Origin: Gelidibacter gilvus
GTDB lineage: Bacteria; Bacteroidota; Bacteroidia; Flavobacteriales; Flavobacteriaceae
DNA length: 64,000 nucleotides
NCBI RefSeq assembly: GCF_004115975.1
Contig: NZ_SDDZ01000001.1
Span: 434,001-498,000, forward strand
Reading direction: 5' to 3'
The translations under genes were made by a program, and so were the position numbers. Of the stretch, positions 35,581 to 44,662 are shown piece by piece. Every line of letters begins with the position of its first letter. The stretch's first letter is position 1. The notes below the pieces were generated by a model. It saw only the letters and a program-made list of their open reading frames with translations. It was not told the DNA's origin and made no database searches.

Positions 35581-36353
35581 TGAGACTTTACAAATTAAGT
35601 ATTTTACTACTTATATTAGGTTTGAGTGTAGGATGTAGATCTACCAAAACCCTAACTTCCAATGCTGTAATTGACAAAAGCATGACCGCAAAACAAATCA
35701 TCCGGGAGAACGGAAAACAGGATGTGCGGTTTAAAACCTTACAAGCTAAAGTCCGTATTGATTATACCGAAGGAAATAAAGTTAATGGAACTACGGTTAC
35801 CCTAAGGATGGAAAAGGATAAGGCCATCTGGATGAGTGCGCCCTTGGGAATGGCTCGTGTGATGATTACCCAAGATAGCGTCAGATTTTATGAGAAACTC
35901 AACAATCAGTATTTTGATGGAGATTTTTCATTGTTGAGTAAAATTTTAGGTACTGATATTGACTTCGAAAAGATTCAGAACATCTTTCTTGGCGAACCAA
36001 TCTTTGATTTGAAAGCAGATACCTATGTCACATCTCCCAACGACGATTCTTATGTGTTGCATCCCAAAGACCAGCGCGCTATGTTTGAGTTGTTCTTTTT
36101 GATAAATCCAGGGTTTTTTAAGTTGGATTCACAACAATTGTATCAACCTTTGGAGAAACGGATGCTACAGATAGATTACAAGAAATATCAAGACGTGAGC
36201 AAGCAAATTTTTCCTGAAAACATTCGTATCATTGCAGTGGAAAAAAACGATGAAATCATCATCGATCTCGATTTTAAATCGATACATCTAAACGGCGAAG
36301 TCCGTTTCCCATTCAACATTCCGTCAGGATATAAAGAAATTGAACTTGAATAA
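35580..36353 (+). CDS. DUF4292 lipoprotein
   Basis: 257 residues with a lipoprotein signal (lipobox SVGC, Cys about 19), followed by a beta-rich domain resembling LolA/LolB-like lipoprotein carriers (LQAKVRIDYTEGNKVNGTTV, then IWMSAPLGMARVMITQDSV), the DUF4292 pattern. Located between the TPR protein and the EnvC-like factor with 1-nt overlaps on both sides, so the three are translationally coupled. A role in outer-membrane lipoprotein or lipid handling is suspected from the fold, not shown. Confidence 0.75.
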   Translation: MRLYKLSILLLILGLSVGCRSTKTLTSNAVIDKSMTAKQIIRENGKQDVRFKTLQAKVRIDYTEGNKVNGTTVTLRMEKDKAIWMSAPLGMARVMITQDSVRFYEKLNNQYFDGDFSLLSKILGTDIDFEKIQNIFLGEPIFDLKADTYVTSPNDDSYVLHPKDQRAMFELFFLINPGFFKLDSQQLYQPLEKRMLQIDYKKYQDVSKQIFPENIRIIAVEKNDEIIIDLDFKSIHLNGEVRFPFNIPSGYKEIELE

Positions 36354-37576
36354 TGCGTAACCGTCCTAACATATTCCGATTGATCTTAGTTTTTTGCTTG
36401 TGCACGTTCGCCATGAACGCACAAAGTAAAAAGCAGCAGGAATTGGAGGCAAAACGTCAGTCTATTCTGAAGGAAATTCAACAGATCAATAACTTGCTCT
36501 TCACCACAAGAAAAGAGGAAAAGTCTATAATTACAACGGTTGAAGATTTGAATTATAAGGTGAATGTGCGTCAAAACCTTATTAAAGTCACCAACGACCA
36601 GGCCAATTTATTGACAAGGGAAATCAATACCAATCAAAAGCAAATAACCAGTCTGCGCGATCAATTGAAATATTTGAAGGAAGATTATGCCGCGATGGTA
36701 GTTAAGTCCTATAAAAGCAAATCAGAACAAAGCCGAGTCATGTTTTTATTGTCCTCAGAGAACTTTAAGCAGGCTTACAAGCGACTTCAGTACATTAGGC
36801 AATATACCGACTACCAAAAGGAGCAAGGCGAGGAAATCAGACGTAAAACTGAGAAACTGCAAGAGCTGAACACTACTTTAGTTAGGCAGAAAAAAGACAA
36901 GGACAAATTGGTGGAAGAAAACCGATTGGCAAAACAAAGGTTGGAGGCTGATGTGAAAGAGCATGAAAAGCTCATGGCTTCCGTAAGAAAAAACATGAGT
37001 ACTTATGCTTCCCAAATTAAGACCAAACAGCAGGAAGCCGATAGAATTGACCGAGAAATTGAAAAGCTCATTAGAGAAGCGATTGCAGCATCTAATAAAA
37101 AAGCAGGTAAATCTGAAACAACTTCCAAAGGATTCGCATTAACACCTGAAGCCAAAGCATTGGAGGCGAGGTTTGAAACCAATAAAGGGAAATTACCTTG
37201 GCCAGTGCGTACCGGAGTCATTAAAGTGCGTTATGGAAAACAACGGTCATCCATTGATAATACCGTTGAAATAAATAGTAGCGGCATCAGGATTGCAACG
37301 GATAAAAATGCCAAGGTGAGAGCGGTTTTTAATGGTGATGTGTTAGCAGTTCAGGGAACAAAAACCGGAAATCCTTGGGTTTTGATCCAACATGGTAACT
37401 ATATAACTGTTTATAAAAATTTATCGAAAGTGTATGTGGTAAAAGGGGACAAGGTGACTACCAATCAAGATATTGGCGAAGTATTTACCGACCCATCCAA
37501 TGGCGAATGCCTCTTGTGGTTTCACATTTATAAAGACTCAAAATTTCAGGATCCTTCCGCTTGGATAGTGAGGTAA
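36353..37576 (+). CDS. EnvC-like murein hydrolase activator (degenerate M23 domain)
   Basis: 407 residues: signal peptide (about 1-23), long coiled coil (about 25-255, rich in Glu, Gln and Lys heptads) and a C-terminal LytM/M23 domain (about 295-405). The zinc ligands of active M23 peptidases are missing: the expected HxxxD is replaced by SSGIRIA and the HxH by LLWFHI. This matches EnvC/NlpD-type proteins, which do not cut peptidoglycan but switch on amidases at division. It is the last gene of the three-gene envelope operon. Confidence 0.85.
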   Translation: MRNRPNIFRLILVFCLCTFAMNAQSKKQQELEAKRQSILKEIQQINNLLFTTRKEEKSIITTVEDLNYKVNVRQNLIKVTNDQANLLTREINTNQKQITSLRDQLKYLKEDYAAMVVKSYKSKSEQSRVMFLLSSENFKQAYKRLQYIRQYTDYQKEQGEEIRRKTEKLQELNTTLVRQKKDKDKLVEENRLAKQRLEADVKEHEKLMASVRKNMSTYASQIKTKQQEADRIDREIEKLIREAIAASNKKAGKSETTSKGFALTPEAKALEARFETNKGKLPWPVRTGVIKVRYGKQRSSIDNTVEINSSGIRIATDKNAKVRAVFNGDVLAVQGTKTGNPWVLIQHGNYITVYKNLSKVYVVKGDKVTTNQDIGEVFTDPSNGECLLWFHIYKDSKFQDPSAWIVR

Positions 37577-37630
37577 TTTCCTAGCAATAAAGCTTTAGAC
37601 GTAATTGATGGGATGTCGTTTTGGTATTAT

Positions 37631-37765
37631 GCCATTGTTGGTGTTTTCCAACTCAAACGCCGTTGTTGGTGTTTTCCGCTAACAACTCAATATGACTCTA
37701 TAAAAATTGGATTTATAAGCCTTTGTTGGTGTTTTGACGCCATTGTTGGTGTTTTTTACCAACAA
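37631..37765. repeat. Four copies of GCCxTTGTTGGTGTTTT
   Basis: Copies at 37631, 37659, 37719 and 37739, with irregular spacing. The last can pair with ACCAACAA (37758-37765) to form a hairpin. It lies between the convergent EnvC-like and thioesterase genes. Confidence 0.75.
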
Positions 37766-37793
37766 TTCCACCAATTTTTTAAACGCTCTATAA

Positions 37794-38303
37794 TTACTGA
37801 AACAAAGCTTTAAGCTCTGTAGCCTCATTTGGCTTCATTTTTCCAGCCAATACCAAACTTAATTGCTTGCGTCTTAGTGCCGCTTCAAACCGTTCTTTTT
37901 CCAAATCAGTTTCAGGAACTATGGGATCGATTGGGGTTGGACGCCCCGTTTCATCTACAGCTACAAAAGTATAAATCGCTTCATTGGCTAAGGATCTAAT
38001 GCCAGATTCGCGATCTTCAATCCACACATCAATATACACTTCCATAGAGGTTTTAAACGCTCTAGAAACCTTCGCTTCAACGGTCACGACACTTCCTAAA
38101 GGAATGACTCTGTTGAACGCAACGTGGTTAACAGAGGCCGTCACAACAATGCGTCGGCTGTGACGTCTTGCAGCAATACTAGCAGCCCGATCCATACGCG
38201 CCAACAATTCTCCTCCAAACAGATTGTTAAGAGGGTTGGTTTCACTTGGGAGTACCAAATCGGTCATTATACAGACGGAATCATTTGGGTGTTTGGGTTG
38301 CAT
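37794..38303 (-). CDS. Acyl-CoA thioesterase, hotdog fold (YciA/BACH-like)
   Basis: About 169 residues from the ATG at 38303 (MQPKHPNDSV); an upstream in-frame ATG at 38324 would lie at or before the transcription start set by the -7 element at 38329-38336. The hotdog signature is TNPLNNLFGGELLARMDRAA with the catalytic Asp, then TASVNHVAF and the long central helix. Enzymes of this type hydrolyse medium- or long-chain acyl-CoA in the cytoplasm. It is monocistronic on the minus strand. The exact substrate length is unknown. Confidence 0.88.
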   Translation of the reverse strand: MQPKHPNDSVCIMTDLVLPSETNPLNNLFGGELLARMDRAASIAARRHSRRIVVTASVNHVAFNRVIPLGSVVTVEAKVSRAFKTSMEVYIDVWIEDRESGIRSLANEAIYTFVAVDETGRPTPIDPIVPETDLEKERFEAALRRKQLSLVLAGKMKPNEATELKALFQ

Positions 38304-38328
38304 GAAAAGTGTTTTTGAATTCAAAGTG

Positions 38329-38336
38329 CAAAGATA
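38329..38336 (-). promoter_or_regulatory. -7 promoter element of the thioesterase gene
   Basis: CAAAGATA on the plus strand, TATCTTTG on the minus strand. It places the transcription start near 38322 and decides for the ATG at 38303. Confidence 0.55.
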
Positions 38337-38571
38337 GGTTGGATTTGTGATTTTTTGCCATAAATGCGCAACTGATGATGAAGTTTTTTAATCAAATTTG
38401 TCGTTGCGGTTTTTGACAGGTTCATAGGAGCCCGCCCAAAAATCAAAGAAGATGCTAACAGTAATGTTCAGGTAAATTCACAAATAATCATGGAATGCAG
38501 CCAGTCGTAACTCGTAAATCAAAAATCGTAAATTTTAGATAGCGCTTGGAAAAATTCAGAAATCGTAAGTT

Positions 38572-39525
38572 CTACTCAAGTTCTCTTACCAACAACCAAG
38601 CCTCCTTGTTATAGTTCTGGCGAATATCACGTAAAGCCACCAAAGCCTCGTTGCTGTTTTCATAACTGGAATAGACCACTTCGTGCAGACCGTATTTGTT
38701 CACACCAATTTTCCTGGCCTTGAATCCGAGTTCTTGGAGTTGTTCCACCTTTTTATCAGAGTTTTCCTCAATTCTAAAAGCACCCGCAATAATATGGAAT
38801 TTGCCCTGTTGTTTTTCAACATTCAAGGTGGCGGCAGGTAATGGGTTTTCAATAACAAAGGTTGCCTCCTGCACTTTGGCATCCAATTGTACGTTGGCAG
38901 CTTCTTGAGCCAGTTGATTATGGGTTTCTACCTGATTATTGTAAAAACTTGACGCCGCAAATCCGCCAATGGTTAAGGCAATAAGTGCCACGGCTGCATA
39001 TTTCAGATAAGGTCTAGAAGACGAGGCTGCTGAAGCCCGTCTTTCTGGAGTGATGGAAATTGGAATCACGTCTTCAAGAGATTCTACTTGTTGCCTATAA
39101 ACTTCACGATTAACGTTGGACGATTTGAATTCCGTAAGGCCAAAAGCATCCGTTAGGTAATTGCTGTTATGGGACGGTTCAAAAACAACCTTGCCATCAC
39201 TGTTTAAAACCAAATCGCCAATAGTACTAAAACTCAGCGTTTCACCTTCAGTTAAAAAGGATTTGATCGATTTGACCTGTTTGCTAATTTTCTGAACGGC
39301 AACTTCATAGGGAATCTTTTCTGCATCGGCAATATAACTAGCCAATAGCCCGTCATTATGCTGTAATTGCTCATTAAATGAAATGACCTTTCTAGGTGGA
39401 AAAAAGGTATGGTTACTCTCATCAATTTTTGCCGAGACACGTTTGGTCAAAAATGCACCAAATTCCGGAATCGTTACGCAGTCGTAACGGTAGAGTAAAT
39501 CGCTTATGTAAGTTTCTATATGCAT
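38572..39525 (-). CDS. HU/CCDC81-like and SPOR-domain membrane protein
   Basis: 317 residues: two N-terminal CCDC81-like prokaryotic HU-related domains (about 1-58 and 60-135), a Ser/Arg-rich linker, one membrane helix (about 176-196), and a periplasmic C-terminal SPOR domain (about 240-316: FHIIAGAFRIEENSDKKVEQ). SPOR domains bind denuded glycan strands at the division septum, so this protein probably links a cytoplasmic partner or DNA to septal murein. The -7 element TAACTTTG (plus 39531-39538) is only 5 nt from the start codon, hinting at a leaderless message. Confidence 0.85.
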   Translation of the reverse strand: MHIETYISDLLYRYDCVTIPEFGAFLTKRVSAKIDESNHTFFPPRKVISFNEQLQHNDGLLASYIADAEKIPYEVAVQKISKQVKSIKSFLTEGETLSFSTIGDLVLNSDGKVVFEPSHNSNYLTDAFGLTEFKSSNVNREVYRQQVESLEDVIPISITPERRASAASSSRPYLKYAAVALIALTIGGFAASSFYNNQVETHNQLAQEAANVQLDAKVQEATFVIENPLPAATLNVEKQQGKFHIIAGAFRIEENSDKKVEQLQELGFKARKIGVNKYGLHEVVYSSYENSNEALVALRDIRQNYNKEAWLLVRELE

Positions 39526-39628
39526 TGAAACAAAGTTATGAATTTTTGATTTTGTTGGAAATTAAACACCTACTATTTATTAACATTGCTTAAGTTTAAA
39601 CTGTTTATCCTCTTAATCAATCCTATAG

Positions 39629-40732
39629 ATGTCAGATCAGGACTTAATTTACATTCTTGCACTTCAAAATGTGCCCAAAATAGGTGATATTACTGCCAAA
39701 AAGTTGATTGCACATTGCGGATCTGCGGAAGCGGTGTTGAAAGAAAAGCGAAATCATCTTCTGAAAATTGACGGAATAGGGAGCAGCATGTTGCAAGATG
39801 TTAATAACAAAGTGCATTTGCTTGCCGCAGAAGCCGAATTGAAATTTATCAGGGACAATGATATCCTATGTTTATATTTTATGGATCACAACTATCCTGA
39901 AAAATTAAAACACTGTATTGACGGACCTATCCTTTTATTTCAATCCGGAAAAGTCAATTTGAAACAACAGCGATTGATCAGTATTGTAGGAACTCGTAAG
40001 ATTACCTCTTCAGGCGTGGCATTTTGTGAACAACTTATTGAGGAATTATCCGTTTTCAATCCTGTTATTATTTCAGGATTTGCCTACGGAACGGATATTA
40101 CGGCCCAAAAATCAGCATTAAAACACCATCTGCAAACCGTAGGCTGTTTGGCGCATGGCCTGAATCAGGTTTATCCAAAAGTACACAAGAGATACGTGGC
40201 AGAAATTGAAAAGAATGGTGGTTTTCTAACCGAATTTTGGAGTACTTCCAATCCTGAGCGAGAGAATTTTTTAAAGCGCAACCGAATCATCGCTGGGATT
40301 AGTGAAGCCACCATCGTTATTGAATCTGCTGAAAAGGGTGGAAGCTTGGTTACGGCTGATATTGCCAATTCCTATAACCGGGATGTTTTTGCCGTTCCTG
40401 GTCGAACCACAGATTCGCAAAGTACGGGATGTAATAACTTGATTAAATTTCAAAAAGCACATCTGTTATCCCTTCCGATGGATGTGCCCTATATTTTAAA
40501 TTGGGAATTGGAAAATGACAAAAAGCCTGCTATCCAAAAACAAATGTTTGTAGAATTGGATGCCGATGAGAAAATCATTTATAATTTTCTAAAAACCATT
40601 GAGCCCCAACTTTTGGATATTATTGCCTTAGAATGTAAAATGCCGATTTTCAAAGTGGCTGGTGTACTTTTGAATATGGAGCTTAAAGGAGTGATTAGGC
40701 CGTTACCTGGGAAATTATTTGAGGTCATCTGA
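39629..40732 (+). CDS. dprA: DNA processing protein DprA
   Basis: 367 residues: N-terminal helix-hairpin-helix domain (about 5-65: NVPKIGDITAKKLIAHCG), extended Rossmann fold (about 100-290) with ISIVGTRKITSSGVAFCEQL, VIISGFAYGTDITAQ and SEATIVIESAEKGGSLVTA, and a C-terminal winged helix (about 305-366). DprA loads RecA on incoming single-stranded DNA during transformation. It is transcribed away from the SPOR-protein gene, about 100 nt apart. Length and domains are complete. Confidence 0.95.
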   Translation: MSDQDLIYILALQNVPKIGDITAKKLIAHCGSAEAVLKEKRNHLLKIDGIGSSMLQDVNNKVHLLAAEAELKFIRDNDILCLYFMDHNYPEKLKHCIDGPILLFQSGKVNLKQQRLISIVGTRKITSSGVAFCEQLIEELSVFNPVIISGFAYGTDITAQKSALKHHLQTVGCLAHGLNQVYPKVHKRYVAEIEKNGGFLTEFWSTSNPERENFLKRNRIIAGISEATIVIESAEKGGSLVTADIANSYNRDVFAVPGRTTDSQSTGCNNLIKFQKAHLLSLPMDVPYILNWELENDKKPAIQKQMFVELDADEKIIYNFLKTIEPQLLDIIALECKMPIFKVAGVLLNMELKGVIRPLPGKLFEVI

Positions 40733-40736
40733 CCAA

Positions 40737-40800
40737 TTCCTGCGTTTACATTGAGCCTGTCGAAATGAAGGCAGCAAACCTTTAGGTTCAACGTAGTTAA
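40737..40800. repeat. Interrupted TTCCTGC hairpin with TTGAGCCTGTCGAAATGAAG insert and conserved tail
   Basis: Arms TTCCTGC (40737-40743) and GCAGCAA (40771-40777, one mismatch). Insert and tail match the copy at 34051. The rest of the gap 40733-41082 holds a further hairpin group at 40911. Confidence 0.7.
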
Positions 40801-40910
40801 TCTCGGGAAACAGAAGTGGAATCTTTATCTCATAGCCAAATCAAAACCTAAATACGTTTGGTTCAGTCATTTCTATAGCTGAAGTTAATTTCAAGAACAT
40901 GATTAAAATT

Positions 40911-40974
40911 CCTTCCCTCTCAAGGGAAGGTGGATTTTAGCTCCAAAGAGAGCTAAAAGACGGAAGGGTTTTTA
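40911..40974 (+). terminator. Compound hairpin with U-run after dprA
   Basis: CCTTCCCTCTCAAGGGAAGG (40911-40930), then TTTTAGCT...AGCTAAAA (40935-40958), then GGAAGGGTTTTT, which can also pair with the first CCTTCC. It may serve as the dprA terminator; it also looks like a dispersed repeat. Confidence 0.5.
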
Positions 40975-41082
40975 TCTTGACTCTGGAATAATTTATAAAA
41001 TCATCGGATATCATCTTGAAATATGGAAGTAAAAACCTTCGTTTTGTTTGTCGTCAGATAGGGCTTAGATTAATGCAAAACT

Positions 41083-42852
41083 TTAAATTATTTCCATCTT
41101 CTTCAACAAGAAACTGGCATTCATGTTTTTGCAAACCCCAGTTTTGAAGGTGTAATCAAAGTAGAGCTCATCATTAATGATTTCTGCATCAAAATAGTAG
41201 TTTTTGACTTCCTCTAGTTCCTTTTCAATTTCGCACAAACTTAAATCGTGGGTAGCAATGATTCCAGTAGCGTTTGACGCCACCAGTTTTTCAACAAATT
41301 TGCGCGAGCCGATAGCTTTGTCGGTACTATTGGTGCCTTTTAAAATTTCATCTAAGATGATGAAGTAAGGTTCATTCTGAATGGCATCTACGATGAATTT
41401 TAATCGTGTCAGTTCTGAAAAGAAGTACGAACTATCATCCGTTAGGGAATCGCTGGTGCGCATGCTTGTAATCAGTTTTACAGGATTGTATTCGCTTGAG
41501 CTGGCACAAACAGGCAGTCCAACATTGGCCATAACTATATGAAGGGAAACCGTTCTTAAGAAGGTACTTTTTCCTGCCATATTAGCACCGGTAACAATGA
41601 AGAATTGTTCATTATCAATGGTTAAATCATTATCGACGCGCTTTTCGGTTTTTAGTAACGGATGGCCTAACTCTTTGGCATTGATAACATGTTCCCCGTT
41701 TGTGATTGTTGGAAACACATAATGTGGGTGGTTAAAGGCATAATTTCCCAAACTATTATAAGCATCAAAAAAAGAAACCACCTCAAACCAATCTTCTACT
41801 TTGTCTTTATAAGCGGCAAGCCATTCCTCCACTTTATAACTGTTTTTTAAATCGGTCAGTAAAAACCCATTTCCAAAAATTGCTGAAATTAAATTGTTCC
41901 GATTGTCTAAGGCATCGAGGGCGTTAGAGAGTTTGGTAAAAATAACCGAGGCTTTTTCTGATTCAGATCGAATGATATTTTGCTTTTCGATTAGTACATC
42001 GGAAGTGAAGACCTCGTTTTCAATTTGCTTCAGCAGTAAGGTGTATTGTTTGAATGTTTCTTTAACTTTCTCAGTATGGAAAGATAAGTCGTTGATTTTC
42101 TTTAAGTACGCACCTGTAATAACCAAACCCAATAACAGCCAATAGCCTATAAATCCAATACTTATGATTTGAAAAAAGAACAATGAGAACATGATGATTG
42201 TTCCTCCCAAAAAGGCGTAAGGAAACCATTTCATTACTTTTGGTAAAAATGATTTGTGATTTTTAAGCCAGCTGATAATTTTTTCTGCAGAGGTTTCCAC
42301 TTTTATCAAACTTGCTGTAGCGGAATAGAGTTGTCGCCACTCCGGTTTTGAAGCGAGTTCTTTAATGGCTTCTTGGCGCTGTACGATCGCGTCTACGGAG
42401 TTTGCTTTAAGTGCGGCTGCTAATTTTTGAGTGCCCTCATCAATAACAGTTCTATTAATGAATTGAAAAAATGACCCCCGTCCAAATAAATCGATGTCTA
42501 AGCTGTAAAAATGTAAAGGATCTTGAAACTTCTGACCTCGATCTCGGTCATGAAAATTGCCTGAACCAATCGCTTGTTCGGTTTCATTAACCTCTATCAA
42601 AGCTTTTTTAAGTGCTCTCTGTGCTTTAATATCGGTGTATTTAGATAATAGTGCTACAAACACGACGATGCCAACAATAGCGATTCCGGCTGATAGTTGC
42701 CAGTTAGAAAATGTAAAGTAAATGCCTAATACCGTAAGTAGAAACACTAGAATACGCAACAAACTTAAGAACGTCGTTTTTTTATATAGGGCATTCGCTT
42801 CGGCCTGGTAGCGCTCAATGTTCTGTTGGTAATAGGTAGTGGGGTGATCCAT
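41083..42852 (-). CDS. Membrane-anchored MutS-like ATPase
   Basis: 589 residues. Two pairs of predicted membrane helices (about 30-70 and 205-250) precede a helical lever region and a MutS-type ATPase domain (about 375-585): Walker A TGANMAGKSTFLRT near 420, then the STxxSxxF-like SLTDDSSYFFSELTRL, Walker B YFIILDEILKGTNSTD and ATHDLSL. The mismatch-recognition and connector domains of MutS are absent. It is related to the small MutS-like families of Bacteroidota. A DNA-repair role is doubtful given the membrane anchor; the function is unknown. Confidence 0.75.
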   Translation of the reverse strand: MDHPTTYYQQNIERYQAEANALYKKTTFLSLLRILVFLLTVLGIYFTFSNWQLSAGIAIVGIVVFVALLSKYTDIKAQRALKKALIEVNETEQAIGSGNFHDRDRGQKFQDPLHFYSLDIDLFGRGSFFQFINRTVIDEGTQKLAAALKANSVDAIVQRQEAIKELASKPEWRQLYSATASLIKVETSAEKIISWLKNHKSFLPKVMKWFPYAFLGGTIIMFSLFFFQIISIGFIGYWLLLGLVITGAYLKKINDLSFHTEKVKETFKQYTLLLKQIENEVFTSDVLIEKQNIIRSESEKASVIFTKLSNALDALDNRNNLISAIFGNGFLLTDLKNSYKVEEWLAAYKDKVEDWFEVVSFFDAYNSLGNYAFNHPHYVFPTITNGEHVINAKELGHPLLKTEKRVDNDLTIDNEQFFIVTGANMAGKSTFLRTVSLHIVMANVGLPVCASSSEYNPVKLITSMRTSDSLTDDSSYFFSELTRLKFIVDAIQNEPYFIILDEILKGTNSTDKAIGSRKFVEKLVASNATGIIATHDLSLCEIEKELEEVKNYYFDAEIINDELYFDYTFKTGVCKNMNASFLLKKMEII

Positions 42853-42868
42853 ACGTGAAAAGTTTTAT

Positions 42869-43801
42869 TTAAAAGCGCATCGCGTCTAATGTACTGAAAA
42901 TTGAAATTATAGTTTTTACAGCGTTTTTGTAAAACTCTGGATGGATATTTTCAAACCTATCGGTAGGCTTATGATAGTCTTTATGGTCTTCTACGCCGAA
43001 GTATAAGAAAGGAATATTTTTTTGATGAAATGGCGCATGATCTGAAGACATCGTCCAGTTTTCTATACCATCCTTACCATCATGTCCCATTAAAAGTGTC
43101 AACTTTTCAGAATTCTCATAGTTTGAAATAACATTTTTTAGGGTGCTATTAAATGCTGTTCCAACGGCATAAAGTTCATTGTTGTCGTTGCGGCTAATCA
43201 TATCCATATTCATATTGAGCTTAATATGCTCAAGTGGGACAATAGAATTTGTAACAAAATAACGTGATCCTGAAAGACCCAATTCCTCTGCATCAAAAGC
43301 AGCCAGAATAACCGAATGTTCAGGCGGATGGGTTTCGAAATATTCAGCAAAGGCAAATAATGCAGCTACTCCTGAGGCGTTATCATCAGCACCATTATAA
43401 ATTTGATTGTTTTTTATGCCTTCATGGTCATAATGTGCACTGATTACAATATAGTCTTTCGGATGTTTTGAACCTTTAACATAGCCCAAAATATTCATGC
43501 CTGAATACGATTTTCCTCTAGAAACAAATGAGAACGATTGCTGAAAGTCCTCAGTAAAAGGTAGCACATTGAGGCTTTTATATTTTCTGATAATATGATT
43601 TTTCGCTTTTTCGGCACCTGCAGTACCTGTACGTCGGCCTTGAAATGCATCAGAAGACAAGGTTTTAATCTGAAAAACCAAACTATCTGGATTAAAAGGA
43701 AACGGTGCTTCAAGTGTGGTTGATCGCTTAAGTTCCTGTGCGTTTGAAACGGCAGTAAAACCAAAAAACGCAAAAATTGTAAGCCATAAAATGTGCTTCA
43801 T
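42869..43801 (-). CDS. Exported M28-family zinc aminopeptidase
   Basis: 310 residues with a signal peptide (about 1-21). The five zinc ligands of M28 peptidases can be placed: His in ISAHYDHEG, Asp in YNGADDNASGV, Glu-Glu in FDAEELGLSG (base and ligand), Asp in MNMDMISR and His in SSDHAPFH. It should cleave N-terminal residues from peptides in the periplasm or outside. It lies 16 nt from the MutS-like gene on the same strand but no functional link is evident. A terminator of the sdh operon precedes it. Confidence 0.9.
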   Translation of the reverse strand: MKHILWLTIFAFFGFTAVSNAQELKRSTTLEAPFPFNPDSLVFQIKTLSSDAFQGRRTGTAGAEKAKNHIIRKYKSLNVLPFTEDFQQSFSFVSRGKSYSGMNILGYVKGSKHPKDYIVISAHYDHEGIKNNQIYNGADDNASGVAALFAFAEYFETHPPEHSVILAAFDAEELGLSGSRYFVTNSIVPLEHIKLNMNMDMISRNDNNELYAVGTAFNSTLKNVISNYENSEKLTLLMGHDGKDGIENWTMSSDHAPFHQKNIPFLYFGVEDHKDYHKPTDRFENIHPEFYKNAVKTIISIFSTLDAMRF

Positions 43802-43829
43802 AGTAGAGGGGATTTAAAAAGATAAAGAA

Positions 43830-43860
43830 ACAAAAAATCCCAATAGTGAATTGGGATTTT
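43830..43860 (-). terminator. Intrinsic terminator of the sdh operon
   Basis: Arms AAAATCCCAAT (43835-43845) and ATTGGGATTTT (43850-43860); read on the minus strand it is followed by TTTGTTTCTTT, downstream of sdhB. Confidence 0.75.
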
Positions 43861-43904
43861 ATGAGTTTTTAACGCCTTCTTTTTTTGGGAAGGTTATGAA
43901 ATGC

Positions 43905-44651
43905 TTATCCTTTTAAACTTGCAGCCAAATATTCGCGGTTCATTCTTGCGATATATTCCAATGAAATACCTTTTGGACATTCCACTTCACAAGCTCCAGT
44001 ATTGGTACAGTTACCAAAACCTTCTTCATCCATCTGTTTTACCATGTTTAAAACACGATCCGTAGCTTCAACCTTTCCTTGTGGTAATAGGGCAAATTGA
44101 GATACTTTGGCAGCAACGAACAACATGGCCGAAGAGTTTTTACAACTCGCCACACAGGCGCCACAACCAATACAGGTAGCTGCTTCAAATGCTTCGTCGG
44201 CATCGTGTTTGTTTATCGGAATGGCATTCGCATCAATGGTATTTCCAGAGGTATTGACTGAAATGAATCCGCCTGCATGTTGGATGCGGTCAAATGAACT
44301 TCTGTCTACAACCAAATCCTTAATTACAGGAAATGCATTGGCTCTAAATGGTTCGATAAAAATAGTATCGCCATCCTTGAACATACGCATATGCAATTGG
44401 CAGGTGGTAATTCCTTTATCGGGACCATGTGGCTCGCCATTAATATGAAGTGAGCACATCCCGCAGATTCCTTCACGGCAATCGTGATCAAATGCTACCG
44501 GCTCTTCATTTTTATTGATTAATTCTTCGTTTAAAATGTCCAACATTTCCAAGAAGGACATATCGCCGTCAATTCCATCGATTGGGTAATCGACTATTTT
44601 TCCTTTCGTGTCAGCGTTTTTTTGACGCCATATTTTTAAAGTTAATTTCAT
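43905..44651 (-). CDS. sdhB: Succinate dehydrogenase/fumarate reductase iron-sulfur subunit
   Basis: 248 residues. N-terminal 2Fe-2S domain with [15 protein letters not shown] (about 58-72) and a later Cys (TCQLH); C-terminal ferredoxin-like domain with [14 protein letters not shown] and CEVECPKGI, providing the 4Fe-4S and 3Fe-4S cysteines. It passes electrons from SdhA FAD to the membrane haem/quinone subunit. Last of the three-gene operon, 11 nt after sdhA. Its clusters are supplied by a pathway like the suf cluster in this window. Confidence 0.96.
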   Translation of the reverse strand: MKLTLKIWRQKNADTKGKIVDYPIDGIDGDMSFLEMLDILNEELINKNEEPVAFDHDCREGICGMCSLHINGEPHGPDKGITTCQLHMRMFKDGDTIFIEPFRANAFPVIKDLVVDRSSFDRIQHAGGFISVNTSGNTIDANAIPINKHDADEAFEAATCIGCGACVASCKNSSAMLFVAAKVSQFALLPQGKVEATDRVLNMVKQMDEEGFGNCTNTGACEVECPKGISLEYIARMNREYLAASLKG

Positions 44652-44662
44652 AACGTTCCTTC

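Noticed and set aside
37631-37765. CRISPR array
   Set aside because: Only four short motifs with spacings of 28, 60 and 20 nt and no cas genes nearby.
37613-37813. 66-codon plus-strand ORF between EnvC-like and thioesterase genes
   Set aside because: Its translation is made of the TTGTTGGTGTTTT repeats and overlaps the thioesterase 3' end.
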